A DNA stretch of 13,255 bases from Baffinella frigidus (Eukaryota; Cryptophyceae; Cryptomonadales; Baffinellaceae), in NCBI GenBank assembly GCA_026770585.1, contig MU646344.1, positions 1,021,485 through 1,034,739 of the forward strand, given 5' to 3'. Both the position numbers and the translations under genes were made by a program. The notes beneath the pieces are model-generated. The model did no database searches, was not told the origin of the DNA, and saw only the letters and a program-made list of their open reading frames with translations. This document shows positions 1 to 6,936 of the stretch, one piece after another. Every line of letters begins with the position of its first letter. Position 1 is the stretch's first letter.

Positions 1-138
1 ACCCTACACCCTACACCCTACACCCTACACCCTACACCCTACACCCTACACCCTACACCCTACAACCTACACCGTACACCCTACACCCCACACCCTACGA
101 CCCACACCCCACACCCTACACCCTACACCCTACACCCT
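1..138 (+). repeat. Telomere-like CCCTACA heptamer array at the window start
   Basis: Near-perfect tandem repeat of the 7-mer CCCTACA, G-rich strand TGTAGGG. The first 60 bases are uniform, then variants appear (CCTACAA, CCGTACA, CCCCACA, CCTACGA). The C-rich strand reading inward from position 1 is the orientation expected at the left end of a chromosome. TGTAGGG differs by one base from the TTTAGGG unit found at 11369-11490, so it is either a subtelomeric variant block or a variant telomere. Confidence 0.9.
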
Positions 139-240
139 GCGGGGGTCACCTCGACGGTGGTGTGCTGTTCCTTGGGAATCTTGCTCAGGATCTGCTCCAA
201 GCGGTCCCGCGCTTTCGGCAGAATGTCCTGCGAGGCCGGG
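139..240 (-). pseudogene. Exon-like coding fragment truncated by the telomeric array
   Basis: On the minus strand, one frame is open across about 34 codons with mostly G or C at third positions. It reads through ASQDILPKARDRLEQILSKI and then a KEQHTTVEV segment. The spacing of the hydrophobic residues and the KEQ-x-T-x-V core resemble the coding block at 3313-3708 (KEQNTVV), so it may be a distant paralogue. Downstream the frame runs straight into the CCCTACA array and reaches a stop there. Upstream it meets a foldback element at 243. It is therefore a gene piece cut at both sides. No function is recognised. Confidence 0.45.
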
Positions 241-242
241 TG

Positions 243-338
243 TTTTGTAAAAGTCAATTCACCCACAAAATCTGTCAACTTAGAAACGAGGTACCCGTAA
301 TGGGTACTTCGTCACTACACATTCGCAGGTAAGTTGAC
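243..338. mobile_element. Degenerate foldback element, FB7 family
   Basis: The left half (AAGTCAATTC, then ACAAAATCTGTCAACTTA) matches the arm of the better preserved FB7 element at 7862-7974. GTCAACTTA at 274-282 pairs with TAAGTTGAC at 330-338. The loop has its own hairpin: 286-296 against 302-312, 11 bp with one mismatch, around GTACC. The outer right arm has decayed. Confidence 0.5.
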
Positions 339-494
339 TAATACACAAACTCCGCCATGGCAGTGAAATGTCCTGCGCCACACCCACCGCACCTCACTTC
401 ACCCATCGCACCTCCCTCCACACAGAGAGGCCCACCTCACACTGTGCGGCTCACTTCACTCACATCACCCCACTTCACACAGTTCGGCACTTAC
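339..494. other. Pyrimidine-rich low-complexity DNA, no gene seen
   Basis: Built of CACC, CTCAC and CACTTCAC variants. Similar tracts lie at 930-985, 1340-1400 and 1740-1940. Open frames here have no consistent codon bias. Confidence 0.5.
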
Positions 495-692
495 CAGCCC
501 CCCAAACCACCTCTCATTTCTCAAGTACGTGCAAGGCGTGCTCGCGCCGTGAGACACTCAGGGTGCCGACATGCCAGCGCGCATGCCAGGACAGGGGGGG
601 GTTGCAACAGACGCGCTGAAATGTCAGAGCGCGTGACACGGCTGAGAGGAGGGTGGTGACTGACCCTTGCGAGGGTGCCATCAGCGATGGCG
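495..692 (+). repeat. Segmental direct repeat, copy 1
   Basis: A ~190-bp block repeated at 982-1165. It runs from CAGCCCCCC through TGCAAGGCGTGCTCGC and GCCGACATGCCAGCGCGCAT to GAGGGTGCCATC-GCGATGGCG. Copy 1 carries about 15 extra bases near 601-617 compared with copy 2. No frame is shared convincingly, so it is treated as non-coding. Confidence 0.85.
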
Positions 693-728
693 TATCAGCA
701 TCTAGATCCTAACAAGGGGAACACACTC

Positions 729-892
729 ATAGGCCAACGGCCTGAAAATGGGGTAGTTAAACATACGGCATTGCCTAGGGACCTCCTACCGTAGGCCGAG
801 GGATCCTAGGACCAAAAAGTCTCGGCCTACGGTAGGAGGTCCTAGGCAATGCCGTAGGCCTAACTGCCCCATTTTCAGGCCGTTACCCTTTT
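729..892. mobile_element. FB1 foldback element, copy 1
   Basis: A near-palindromic ~164-bp element. The left arm starts ATAGGCCAACGGCCTGAAAA, continues through GGGGTAGTTA and CCTCCTACCGTAGGCCGAG, and is mirrored by the right arm, which ends TTTTCAGGCCGTTACCCTTT. The centre is GGATCCTAGGACCAAAAAGT. It codes for nothing and looks like a MITE or foldback element. No clear target-site duplication is visible. It lies between the two copies of the 190-bp direct repeat. Confidence 0.85.
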
Positions 893-981
893 AAACTGGT
901 GTAGGGTGGAGACAGACCCGCGCGTGCCATCGGCCTCCCATCACTTACCTCACCTCACCTCACCAGATCTCAAACACACTC

Positions 982-1165
982 ACAGGCCCCCGAACCACTG
1001 CTCATTTCGCAAATACTTGCAAGGCGTGCTCGCTCCGTGTGACGCTCAGGTTGCCGACATGCCAGCGCGCATGCCAGGACAGGGGAGGGTGAAATGTCAG
1101 AGCGTGTTACACGGCTGAGAGGAGGGTGGTGACTGACCCTTGCGAGGGTGCCATCGGCGATGGCG
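982..1165 (+). repeat. Segmental direct repeat, copy 2
   Basis: Second copy of the block at 495-692. It shares TGCAAGGCGTGCTCGC, GCCGACATGCCAGCGCGCAT and GACTGACCCTTGCGAGGGTG. Differences are scattered point changes plus one indel. Confidence 0.85.
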
Positions 1166-1228
1166 GTGACGAACAGCGACACGGGGAAGAATGCCGTCAG
1201 CTGCCACACACCCCACCTCGTCACTCTA

Positions 1229-1318
1229 GGGTGTAGGGTGTAGGTTGCAGGGTGTAGGGTGTAGGGTGTAGGGTGTAGGGTGTAGAGTGTAGAGTGTAGG
1301 GTGTAGGGTGTGGGGTGC
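1229..1318 (+). repeat. Interstitial TGTAGGG array, inverted relative to the first array
   Basis: About 12 units of GGGTGTA on the plus strand, with variants GGTTGCA and GAGTGTA. It uses the same heptamer as 1-138 but the opposite orientation, so 139-1228 is bracketed by telomere-like arrays pointing outward. Confidence 0.85.
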
Positions 1319-1509
1319 GCTCGCCCCCCGCATCAAGATCACACATCACCTCTCAGCTCTCGGACCCCTCGTCACCAAGCCACACTCACCTCCCAGCTCT
1401 CGGGCACCCAACAAGGAGCTCTCGTGTCTCTCATTATCTCTCCCAACTCTGCCATCGTGTCTCTCATCATTTCTCCCAACAAGAAGGAGTTGAACGTGCT
1501 GCGGAGTTC
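1319..1509. other. Low-complexity region with a 33-bp tandem duplication, no gene seen
   Basis: CAGCTCTCGG motifs and a direct duplication with 33-bp spacing (CGTGTCTCTCAT at 1423 and 1456). The open frames here are by-products of pyrimidine richness. Confidence 0.5.
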
Positions 1510-1670
1510 ATAGGCTAACGGACCAAACATGGGGTAGTTAGGCCTACGGAATTACCTACCGTAGGCCGTAGGGCTCCTGTGAACAAAAAGTCCTACGATT
1601 TTGGCCTACAGTAGGAGGTCCTAGGCAATCCCGTAGGCCTCACTGCCCCATGTTTAGTCCATTACGCCAT
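1510..1670. mobile_element. FB1 foldback element, copy 2 (diverged)
   Basis: Full-length FB1 copy: ATAGGCTAACGG at the left, TTTAGTCCATTACGCCAT at the right, and a central ACAAAAAGTCCTACG. It is the most diverged of the three full copies. The left arm is missing part of the CCTAGGACCTCC block. Confidence 0.8.
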
Positions 1671-1772
1671 TAGAGTGCAGGTACGGGGCATTCAACGGCA
1701 GTGGCGCGACCTCAGTGCGCACGATCCCTTCGCAGCTCTCACCTCCCCCCCGTGTCTCCCAACACGCACGAA

Positions 1773-1938
1773 CACACGACGTAGTGGTCTCCACACGCAC
1801 GAGCACACCGCGTGGTCGCTAAGTTATGGACACCACGCATCTCTCACCCCCCTGATCTCTCTCACGCACACGACGTGGTGTCCGCTAAGTCCGGATCACC
1901 TCGCATCTCTCACCCCCCTGATCGCTTCCACCTAGCGG
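1773..1938 (+). repeat. Degenerate repeats, units 1 and 2
   Basis: Two partial units sharing ACGACGT(A/G)GTG, then (T)CGCTAAGT and CGCATCTCTCACCCCCCTGAT. A third unit lies at 2097-2196, beyond the FB1 element at 1988-2095. Very CT-rich and without coding character. Confidence 0.65.
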
Positions 1939-1987
1939 ACACCACATCGTGTGCGTGTGCCTGTTGGTGTGCGTGCCACGGTTTTGG

Positions 1988-2095
1988 TCCTACCGTAGGC
2001 CGAGGGATCCTAGGACCAAAAAGTCTCGGCCTACGGTAGGAGGTCCTAGGCAATGCCGTAGGCCTAACCACCCCATTTTCAGGCCGTTACCCTAT
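1988..2095. mobile_element. FB1 foldback element, copy 3 (5'-truncated)
   Basis: Begins inside the left arm at TCCTACCGTAGGCCGAG and continues through the loop and the complete right arm to CAGGCCGTTACCCTAT. The outer ~55 bp of the left arm are missing. What remains is almost identical to copy 1, so the truncation looks recent. Confidence 0.85.
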
Positions 2096-2096
2096 C

Positions 2097-2196
2097 AACA
2101 CGGCGTGGTGGTCTCCACAAGCACGAGCACACCGCGTGTCCGCCAAGTCATGCCCACCTCGCATCTATCACCCCCCTGATCCCTCCCAACACGATC
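2097..2196 (+). repeat. Degenerate repeat, unit 3
   Basis: Matches 1773-1872: CGTGGTGGTCTCCACA, GCACGAGCACACCGCGTG, CGCATCTATCACCCCCCTGA. Separated from units 1 and 2 by FB1 copy 3. Confidence 0.65.
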
Positions 2197-2223
2197 AAGC
2201 GCACGGCCGGACCCGGCGTGGAC

Positions 2224-2849
2224 CTGGGGGTCGTTGAAAGGGAGGGGCGCGAGGTCGGAGGCATCGATCGCGTGCGAGACCGCCGATGGCTTGATCTCCG
2301 GCGAGCACCGGTTTTTCGCCTCGAACACCTGCTTGGAGGTTTGGGGTTTGGAGTTTGGGGCCTGGGGTTGGGTAGTTCGGGGGGGTTAGGGTTTGGGGTT
2401 CAGGGTTCAGGGTTCAGGGTTCAGGGTCCAGGTTGCGGGTTTCAGGGTTCAGGGTTCAGGGTTCAGGGTTCAAGGTGCAGGGTTCAGGGTTCAGGGTGCA
2501 TAATTCAGAGTGCAGGGTTCAGAGTGCAGGGTTCAGGAATCAGGGTGCAGGATTCAGGGTTTAGGATTCAGGGTGCAGGGTTCAGGAATCAGGCTGGGGG
2601 CTTCAGGGTTCAGGTTCAGGGTTCAGGGTTCAGAGTTCAGGGTTCAGGGTTCAGGGTTCAGGGGTTACCACGAAGCTTTTGGAGCGGTCTGCGCCGATGA
2701 AGGTCGAGCGCGAGACCACATACGGATCCAGACATCTGCCCAAGCCCACACAACACCAATCACCGCACGCTCGAATTCAAAACTCCTTGCCCATGAAGCC
2801 CGTGGGAACGCGCAGTGCTACACTGACCTTGTCGAGAGTGCCCGCGTGT

Positions 2850-2851
<2 letters not shown>
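2224..2851 (-). CDS. Split gene fragment of unknown function, predicted exons on the minus strand
   Basis: Three predicted minus-strand exons. Exon a, 2851-2828 (24 nt), follows a (CT)n-CAG acceptor and ends at AAG|GTCAGT. Exon b, 2735-2669, follows GGGCAG and reads DPYVVSRSTFIGADRSKSF. Exon c, 2328-2224, follows CCAAGCAG and reads FEAKNRCSPEIKPSAVSHAI, then DASDLAPLPFNDPQ, ending at CAG|GTCCAC. The b-to-c intron (2668-2329) starts GTAACC, ends CAG and is in phase 0. Exons b and c have almost only G or C at third positions, while the flanking frames do not. The protein family is not recognised and both ends are open, so it may be a fragment. Exon a is the least certain. The alternative is that b and c are unrelated captured pieces. 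Confidence 0.45.
2338..2663 (+). repeat. GGTTCAG heptamer array (telomere-variant)
   Basis: More than 40 units of GGTTCAG with variants GGTTTGG, GGTGCAG, GATTCAG and GAATCAG. It occupies nearly all of the predicted intron of the minus-strand gene (2329-2668). Because 7 is not a multiple of 3 and the unit makes no stop, long spurious plus-strand ORFs cross it. The same TTCAGGG variant reappears inside the mixed array at 12928-12973. Confidence 0.9.
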
Positions 2852-2853
<2 letters not shown>

Positions 2854-2891
<38 letters not shown>

Positions 2892-2897
2892 GAGAGA
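2854..2897 (+). repeat. (GA)n microsatellite
   Basis: About 22 GA dinucleotides with one T interruption. Read on the minus strand it is a (CT)n tract ending in CAG, directly before predicted exon a, so it could act as a polypyrimidine tract. An imperfect duplicate of exon a lies on its other side, around 2912-2938 (minus-strand CCACACGCGGGCGCTTTCGA). Confidence 0.9.
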
Positions 2898-3204
2898 CCA
2901 GACAGGATCCGGGACTGCGGTCGAAAGCGCCCGCGTGTGGCTGAAACGCACCATGCAACCTGGCACGCGCGAGTATCGTTTTGGTGGTACAATGTCACAA
3001 CCGGGGTGGGTTAGAGTCTTGACGGTAGAGACGATTACACAGGCTGTATGGAAGCTGGGGAGTATACGGTCTGCAGCAGCGAAAGCGGCTGACGCATCCC
3101 TAGCCAGTCAAGCTGCACGAACCCTACGGGTGAAACTCGACATGCATTCCCACTGGACGCGAGTCGAGCGCCAAGCGCTGCTAGGCGGCTGCAACGAGAG
3201 CTAT
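2898..3204. other. No supported gene
   Basis: Frames are open on both strands, but third positions show no bias toward G or C. The long plus-strand frame 2935-3894 is mainly the antisense of the minus-strand coding block downstream. Confidence 0.5.
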
Positions 3205-3744
3205 TCAGTTGAAACAGACAACGCTGCAACACGACCTGCACGACGCGCCGACCCGCCGCGTGAGGGGTGGTGCATGCAGGGACAGCGGAGGGGACCTGCA
3301 CGGGGCCTGGGGACCCATGTAGCCACGAAGCATCCGGGAAGTGATGCCGCTGGAGGGTTCTGCGATGGCTTCGCGGAGGATCTTAACGGCGCGGGTCTTG
3401 GCCTGCTTGCGCAGGCGGTCGGCGACGGAGGCGCAGGAGGGGTCGAGCGTGGCGGCGTCGTAGCTCACGGCGATGTGCATTCTGCGCGAGAGAACCACGA
3501 AGGGCGCCGGGACCTGCTCCGTGTGACTCTCGATGTAGCCCTGCACGGCCTTAGCTTCGATGGAGTTCTCGACGAAGACGCGCATCTTGAGGTTCTGCGA
3601 CCCGGGCTCGCTGGCGAGGTGCACCACCGTGTTCTGCTCCTTCGAGACGTTCGAGATCACGTTTTGGAGGATGTCGTGCTTCTTCCTCGCTCCTGGCGAA
3701 GCTTGCAGGACCCCATCTGCGTTTGGGGTGTTTGCAATTTGCAT
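3205..3744 (-). CDS. Conserved coding block of an unrecognised protein family
   Basis: The minus-strand frame is open from ATG at 3744 to a stop at 3205 (about 179 aa). Residues corresponding to 3708-3313 are clearly coding: G/C at nearly every third position, starting LQASPGARKKHDILQ, then KEQNTVVHLASEPGSQNLK, FVVLSRRMHIAVSYDAA, ADRLRKQAKTRAVKILREA and ending near MLRGYMG. The last ~36 residues are Cys- and Pro-rich without codon bias and probably lie beyond a splice site (for example ATGG|GTCCCC near 3315). The 108 nt 3535-3642 recur at 7997-8104 with 11 differences, 8 of them at third positions, and 33 of 36 residues unchanged, which supports this frame. The first ~12 residues lie in a 109-bp tandem repeat, so the true start is unknown. 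It looks alpha/beta, with a basic helical C-terminal region. I do not recognise the family. Confidence 0.6.
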   Translation of the reverse strand: MQIANTPNADGVLQASPGARKKHDILQNVISNVSKEQNTVVHLASEPGSQNLKMRVFVENSIEAKAVQGYIESHTEQVPAPFVVLSRRMHIAVSYDAATLDPSCASVADRLRKQAKTRAVKILREAIAEPSSGITSRMLRGYMGPQAPCRSPPLSLHAPPLTRRVGASCRSCCSVVCFN

Positions 3745-3925
3745 CAGCGCACCTTCTCTCGCCCGGTAGCACGATGCAGAGATGCCAGGGGGGCGCAGGA
3801 TGGGGCGCACCAGCTAGGACCCCAACGGCTTTTTGGGTGTTTGCAACTTGCATCAGCGCACCTTCTCTCGCCCGGTAGCGCGATGCAGGGATGAAAGGGG
3901 GGCGCAGGATGGGGTGTACCGGCTA
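3708..3925 (+). repeat. 109-bp tandem duplication (two units)
   Basis: Units 3708-3816 and 3817-3925, each beginning GGACCCCA. They share GTTTGCAA(T/C)TTGCATCAGC, CACCTTCTCTCGCCCGGTAG and GGGGGGCGCAGGATGGGG with a handful of substitutions. The proximal unit overlaps the apparent start of the minus-strand coding block, so the duplication may have copied its upstream or intron sequence. Confidence 0.85.
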
Positions 3926-3990
3926 TCGAAGCCACGAACAAGCAGACGGAGAAGTAGCTTTTCTCCCCGCCTTCGCCCTTCATTGTTGCA

Positions 3991-4759
3991 GATGGTGGTA
4001 GTTGCACGTTGGTTCGTTCGAGCGACTTTGCGAGTCCCGATCGTGTGGACGCCTGCATCTCCGGCGCATCTGTCTTTGCGCTGGAAACGGCGCCCGGCGG
4101 CTCGGGCGTGCGCTGTTCCTGGCTTGGCCAGGCGCCTGTTGCCTTTCCAACTCCCTCCGATATTTTCTTCACGCCTAAGGGAGTTCTTGGCGAGCACGGA
4201 CCAAGGGGCGAACCGCGGTTGGAGCGGCACAGGATATCGATGCGGATCCGGTTCAGATTTGTCGCGCCCGGCGACGAGGCGCCCGTCTCCACTTCGGGTG
4301 GAAGCGACGCCGCGAGAGTCCCCTTCCGAAGGAGCATGCTGCAACTGAAGTACAATTTCGGTACCTTTCACAAAATTGCGGATGCGAGCCGGCGTGCGCG
4401 CTTACAAACCAGCTGGGTGACCCGCACTGGGCGACCCTCCGTCGCTCCTCTGCAGGTGTGCAGGTGTGGGGTTGTTTCCGCGAACACCCTCTACTTAACG
4501 TCAGCAACTCTTAGAGAACAGAGAGTCGTCGCCCCCGTTTTCCGGGGTTTTAAAATTCGTAAAAGTCCGTTCCCGCCATTAAAAGGAAAAAAGATTGCCA
4601 AAGTAGACAGGACAGGTCAAACCTGACAACTTTTGACGTCTTCGGGTCATTTTTGAATGACCGGTCAATCATTATTCTCAGAACATGCTGCGTTCTAGGT
4701 CGCAACTCGCCATGGTGCTCGTCGCCGCCTGCACATTTGCCCCTCACAGCGGGGCGCTG
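3991..4759 (+). repeat. Left arm of a large inverted repeat (promoter and first codons of the ProC-like gene)
   Basis: Aligns in inverted orientation with pieces of 6432-7805. Landmarks, left then right arm: GTTGCACGTT(G/C)(G)TTCG near 4001 and 7790; TAAGGGAGTT and GGGGCGAACC near 4180-4215 and 7690-7735; ATCGATGCGGATCCG at 4234 and 7660; TCCCCTTCCGAAGGAGCATG near 4319 and 6890; CTCCTCTGCAGGTGTGCA near 4444 and 6725; the signal-peptide start at 4685 and 6506. The long plus frame 4009-4626 is not kept in the right arm: indels break it and substitutions fall equally on codon positions. I therefore treat 3991-4684 as upstream non-coding sequence. Confidence 0.8.
4599..4634 (+). promoter_or_regulatory. 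Conserved upstream motif, copy 1
   Basis: CAAAGTAGACAGGACAGGTC, then AAACCTGACAACTTTT, ending 50 bp before the ATG at 4685. It recurs inverted at 6558-6594 (right arm) and independently at 8511-8547, where the surrounding sequence is unrelated. The half sites GTCAA and TGAC form a small inverted repeat. Promoter or 5' UTR function is inferred from position only. A nearby palindrome around GACCGGTC (near 4660) is shared with the right arm. Confidence 0.4.
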
Positions 4760-5990
4760 GTCGTCTCGCCACTGTGGGTGTTCGCCGGTCGGGATTCGTC
4801 GCGCGCTGGCTGTGCTGGAGGTGCTGTCAGCCGCTTCCGCGCGGGGCTGGAGGACCGACCGGCCGACGTGCAGCGCGTTCGCGATGCTTCGGCTGGCTTT
4901 CTCGGAGAAATGCTGGGAGCAGCGGCGGCAGAGGCGCGGCGGCAGAGGTCGCGCCGCGCGGCCGACGCCCCTATGGAGAGAGAGAAGAGGCGGGTGGGGA
5001 TACTCGCCGACAGGGATTCTGTAGCTTGGGATGTCGCTCGGGGGTTGTGCCGGTGCGGGGTGCAGGTCGTCGGGGGACCCGGATCTCACGAGGGCGATCA
5101 ATCGCTCTCGGGCTTGGTTTGTTCCCGATTCCCCCGCTGTTTGTCGCTATCCTATCCACCAGGGGGAGCTGGATTCGCCAAGGAAACTGATAATCCCTTT
5201 TTATTCACCTCGCCTTTGGATTCGCGTGGCGGCTCCACAGGAATTCGCGTGAAATAATTTTGGATTCGTCTCTCGCTCACTCGCATCACCCGAACGTGTT
5301 CAGCACACGCTGCAGCTCACCTGTTCACCCTTGCTGCGGCAGGTCGAGACTATGGCAGACAACCAGGCGGTCATCGACGCAAGCGACGTTCTCATCCTCT
5401 CCCTCCCCCCCTCCCCCCTCCCCCGCGCTCTCGCCCCCCTCGCCTTCCAGCCGCACCACCTCATCATATCCATACACCCCACCACGACCCTCACTCGCGT
5501 GCAATCGCTCGCCCCGGGTGCGACGGTCGTCCGAGCAGCGGCGCTGCCCTCCGTGGCGCGCTCGTCCGCGTCGCCGCTCCCGCTCTTCCCCTCCGACGCG
5601 CGCGCATCGGCGCTCTTTCGCGACGTGGCTGCGGTAGTCGAGGTGCCGCTCCTCACCCTGCAACCAGGGAGGTTTTTTTTATTACAAGACCAGCATGACC
5701 ACATTCTAAGATCCTCTGCGGGGGTTTTGATGCTACTAGGATCTGGGTTTCTCATACCCACTACACGTTTTTTTTAAACGGAGACGAAAGCGCGAACACC
5801 TTCGTAACGTGTCAATTAATACCTTGCTGCCAACGAAAATTACTACACAATTGGAGCATACTATTAATAATACAGCGTTGCCGTTGTGAATCTATTCATG
5901 ATAAGAATGGGCGTGCAGACGCGGACGGAGGAGGAGCTGGAAGCGCTGGCAGCAGCTGCAGCGCTCGCGGCCCCCCTTCTCCGTCTTCAG
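4685..5990 (+). CDS. Pyrroline-5-carboxylate reductase-like (ProC-like) protein with signal peptide, three predicted exons
   Basis: Predicted exons 4685-5116, 5343-5642 and 5919-5990, with introns GTTTGT...GGCAG and GTGCCG...TGCAG, both phase 0, together 268 codons. Residues 1-23 form a signal peptide (hydrophobic AMVLVAACTFA) followed by GALVV; a plastid presequence is possible. Residues ~101-268 follow the ProC-like Rossmann fold in order: RRVGILADRD...VARGL (first strand and helix), MADNQAVIDASDVLILSLPP, HHLIISIHPTTTLTRVQSLA, GATVVRAAALPSVARSS (the RAxPLPSVA variant of the enzyme family's RAMPNTP), FPSDARASALFRDVAAVVE, then EEELEALAAAAALAAPLLRL, the start of the helical domain. Odd points: the glycine-rich GxGxxx loop is replaced by LADRDS, so cofactor binding is doubtful. 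The helical C-terminal domain ends early at CAG|GTCTTT (5990), so another exon is missing or the gene is truncated. True proline synthesis is not claimed. Family call fairly sure, exon borders less so. Confidence 0.65.
5829..5853 (+). repeat. Short relic of an FB9-like foldback element in the second intron
   Basis: GCCAACGAAAATTACTACAC, then AATTG, resembles the inner right arm of the FB9 element at 9818-9957, read inverted. It lies inside predicted intron 2 of the ProC-like gene. Weak on its own. Confidence 0.3.
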
Positions 5991-6011
5991 GTCTTTCCCC
6001 AAACGTCCCAC

Positions 6012-6110
6012 CCATCCATAGGAAACTGTGTATCCCATTGATCCAACCATAGAAAACTGTATATCTTTTTGATCCAACCATAGGAAAATGTATATCCCTT
6101 TGATCCAACC
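6012..6110 (+). repeat. 31-bp tandem repeat, about three units
   Basis: Units begin ATCCAACCATAGGAAAATGT and end CCCTTTG. Copies are at 6012-6040 (shorter), 6041-6071 and 6072-6102, plus a partial unit to 6110. It begins 22 bp after the last recognised exon of the ProC-like gene. Confidence 0.85.
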
Positions 6111-6270
6111 GTGTCGCGTGCCCGCCTCTCGGGCATTCTACAGCGGTACCTCGGCGCGTGTTACATTTGAACATTGCGGCAGAGACTTCCGATGTGTAGG
6201 TATGGCGACCCGCGAGTCGCTATCACTAGACCAACATTTTGAGCCCTGTGGTGGTCCTGGGAGTGGGGGG

Positions 6271-6333
6271 GGGCTACAAGCTTCGCCAGAAGCGAGAAAT
6301 AAGCACGGCATCCTCCACCGAAAACCAGGGTAG
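6271..6333 (+). pseudogene. Fragment of the 3205-3744 gene family
   Basis: Plus strand reads GLQASPEARNKHGILH and then a stop at 6331. About 44 nt match the minus-strand sequence at 3708-3665 (LQASPGARKKHDIL) with five substitutions. Homology ends abruptly after ATCCTCCA. Just downstream (6340-6361) is a 22-bp near-palindrome, AAGCGTCGAG-CC-CTCGACGCTT. Confidence 0.6.
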
Positions 6334-6380
6334 TTTCGGAAGCGTCGAGCCCTCGACGCTTTTCTGGGACCTGAAGCGGA

Positions 6381-6506
6381 TCAAATCCCCTCTACGCGCA
6401 TCCCCGTGTCAGACTTTCCCGTCACAGCCAACAGTGCCCCGCCGTGATGGGCAAATGTGCAGGCGGCGACGAGCACCATGGCGAGTTGCGGCATAGAACG
6501 CAGCAT
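6381..6506 (-). pseudogene. Decayed inverted copy of the ProC-like signal-peptide start
   Basis: Minus-strand ATG at 6506 gives MLRSMPQLAMVLVAACTFAH, then HGGALLAV, and stops at 6381 after 41 codons. The first ~27 residues match the start of the gene at 4685, including the hydrophobic core. The match ends near 6432 and what follows is unrelated. The few differences are mostly at first and second codon positions, so this copy shows no selection for the protein. It points toward the intact gene, from the opposite side. Confidence 0.65.
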
Positions 6507-6557
6507 GTTCTGAGAATTCATGATTGACCGGTCAATCAGAAATTCCCCCATGACGTC

Positions 6558-6594
6558 AAAAGTTGCAAGGTTTGACCTGTCCTGTCTACGTTTG
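6558..6594 (-). promoter_or_regulatory. Conserved upstream motif, copy 2
   Basis: Minus strand GTAGACAGGACAGGTCAAAC, then CTTGCAACTTTTGACGTC, in the same position relative to the decayed signal-peptide start as copy 1 has to its gene. A perfect 18-bp palindrome, TGATTGACCGGTCAATCA, lies between the motif and the ATG (near 6520-6537). Confidence 0.4.
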
Positions 6595-6777
6595 CAATCT
6601 TTTTTCCTTTTAATGGCGGGAACGGACTTTTACGAGTTTTAAAACCGGGGGCGGCGACTCTCTGTTCTCTAAGCGTTGCCGACGCTAGGCAGAGGGTGTT
6701 CGCGGAAACAACCCCACACTTGCACACCTGCAGAGGAGCGACGGAGGGTCGCCCCTGTGCGGGTCACCCAGCTGGCT

Positions 6778-6845
6778 TGAAAGCGCGCACGCCGGCTCGT
6801 ATGAAAGCGCGCACGCCAGTTCGTAAAGCGCGCACGCCGGCTCGG
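6778..6845 (+). repeat. Short tandem repeat in the right arm
   Basis: Three imperfect units of (T)GAAAGCGCGCACGCCGGCTC, 22-24 bp each. The left arm has one unit (GAGCCGGCGTGCGCGC near 4387), so the expansion followed the arm duplication. Confidence 0.8.
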
Positions 6846-6936
6846 AATTTTGTGAAAGGTTCCGAAATTGAACTTGAGTAGCAGCATGCTCCTTCGGAAG
6901 GGGACTCTTGCGGCGACACTTCCGCCCGAACCTGAC

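Noticed and set aside
2218-2944. Plus-strand ORFs of 160 and 144 codons with GFRVQGS-type repeats
   Set aside because: They are translations of the GGTTCAG heptamer array, open because the unit makes no stop in any frame.
2935-3894. Longest ORF in the window (319 codons, plus strand)
   Set aside because: Most of it is antisense to the minus-strand coding block. Substitutions between copies fall at third positions of the minus frame, and the first third has no codon bias.
4009-4626. 205-codon ORF upstream of the ProC-like gene
   Set aside because: In the inverted copy the frame is broken by indels and a tandem expansion, and differences fall equally on all three codon positions, so it looks like non-coding upstream sequence.
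5069-5080. Suspected one-base frameshift in the G-run of the ProC-like gene (the alternative frame reads GDPDLTRAINRSRAW)
   Set aside because: The uninterrupted frame reaches a GTTTGT donor in phase 0 that joins exon 2 correctly, so no frameshift is needed.
4550-6642. Repeated peptide FDLSCLLWQSFFLLMAG seen on the antisense of the upstream motif
   Set aside because: It is the antisense translation of the conserved upstream motif and its flank in the two arms. The third motif copy keeps only part of it, and there is no start or family support.
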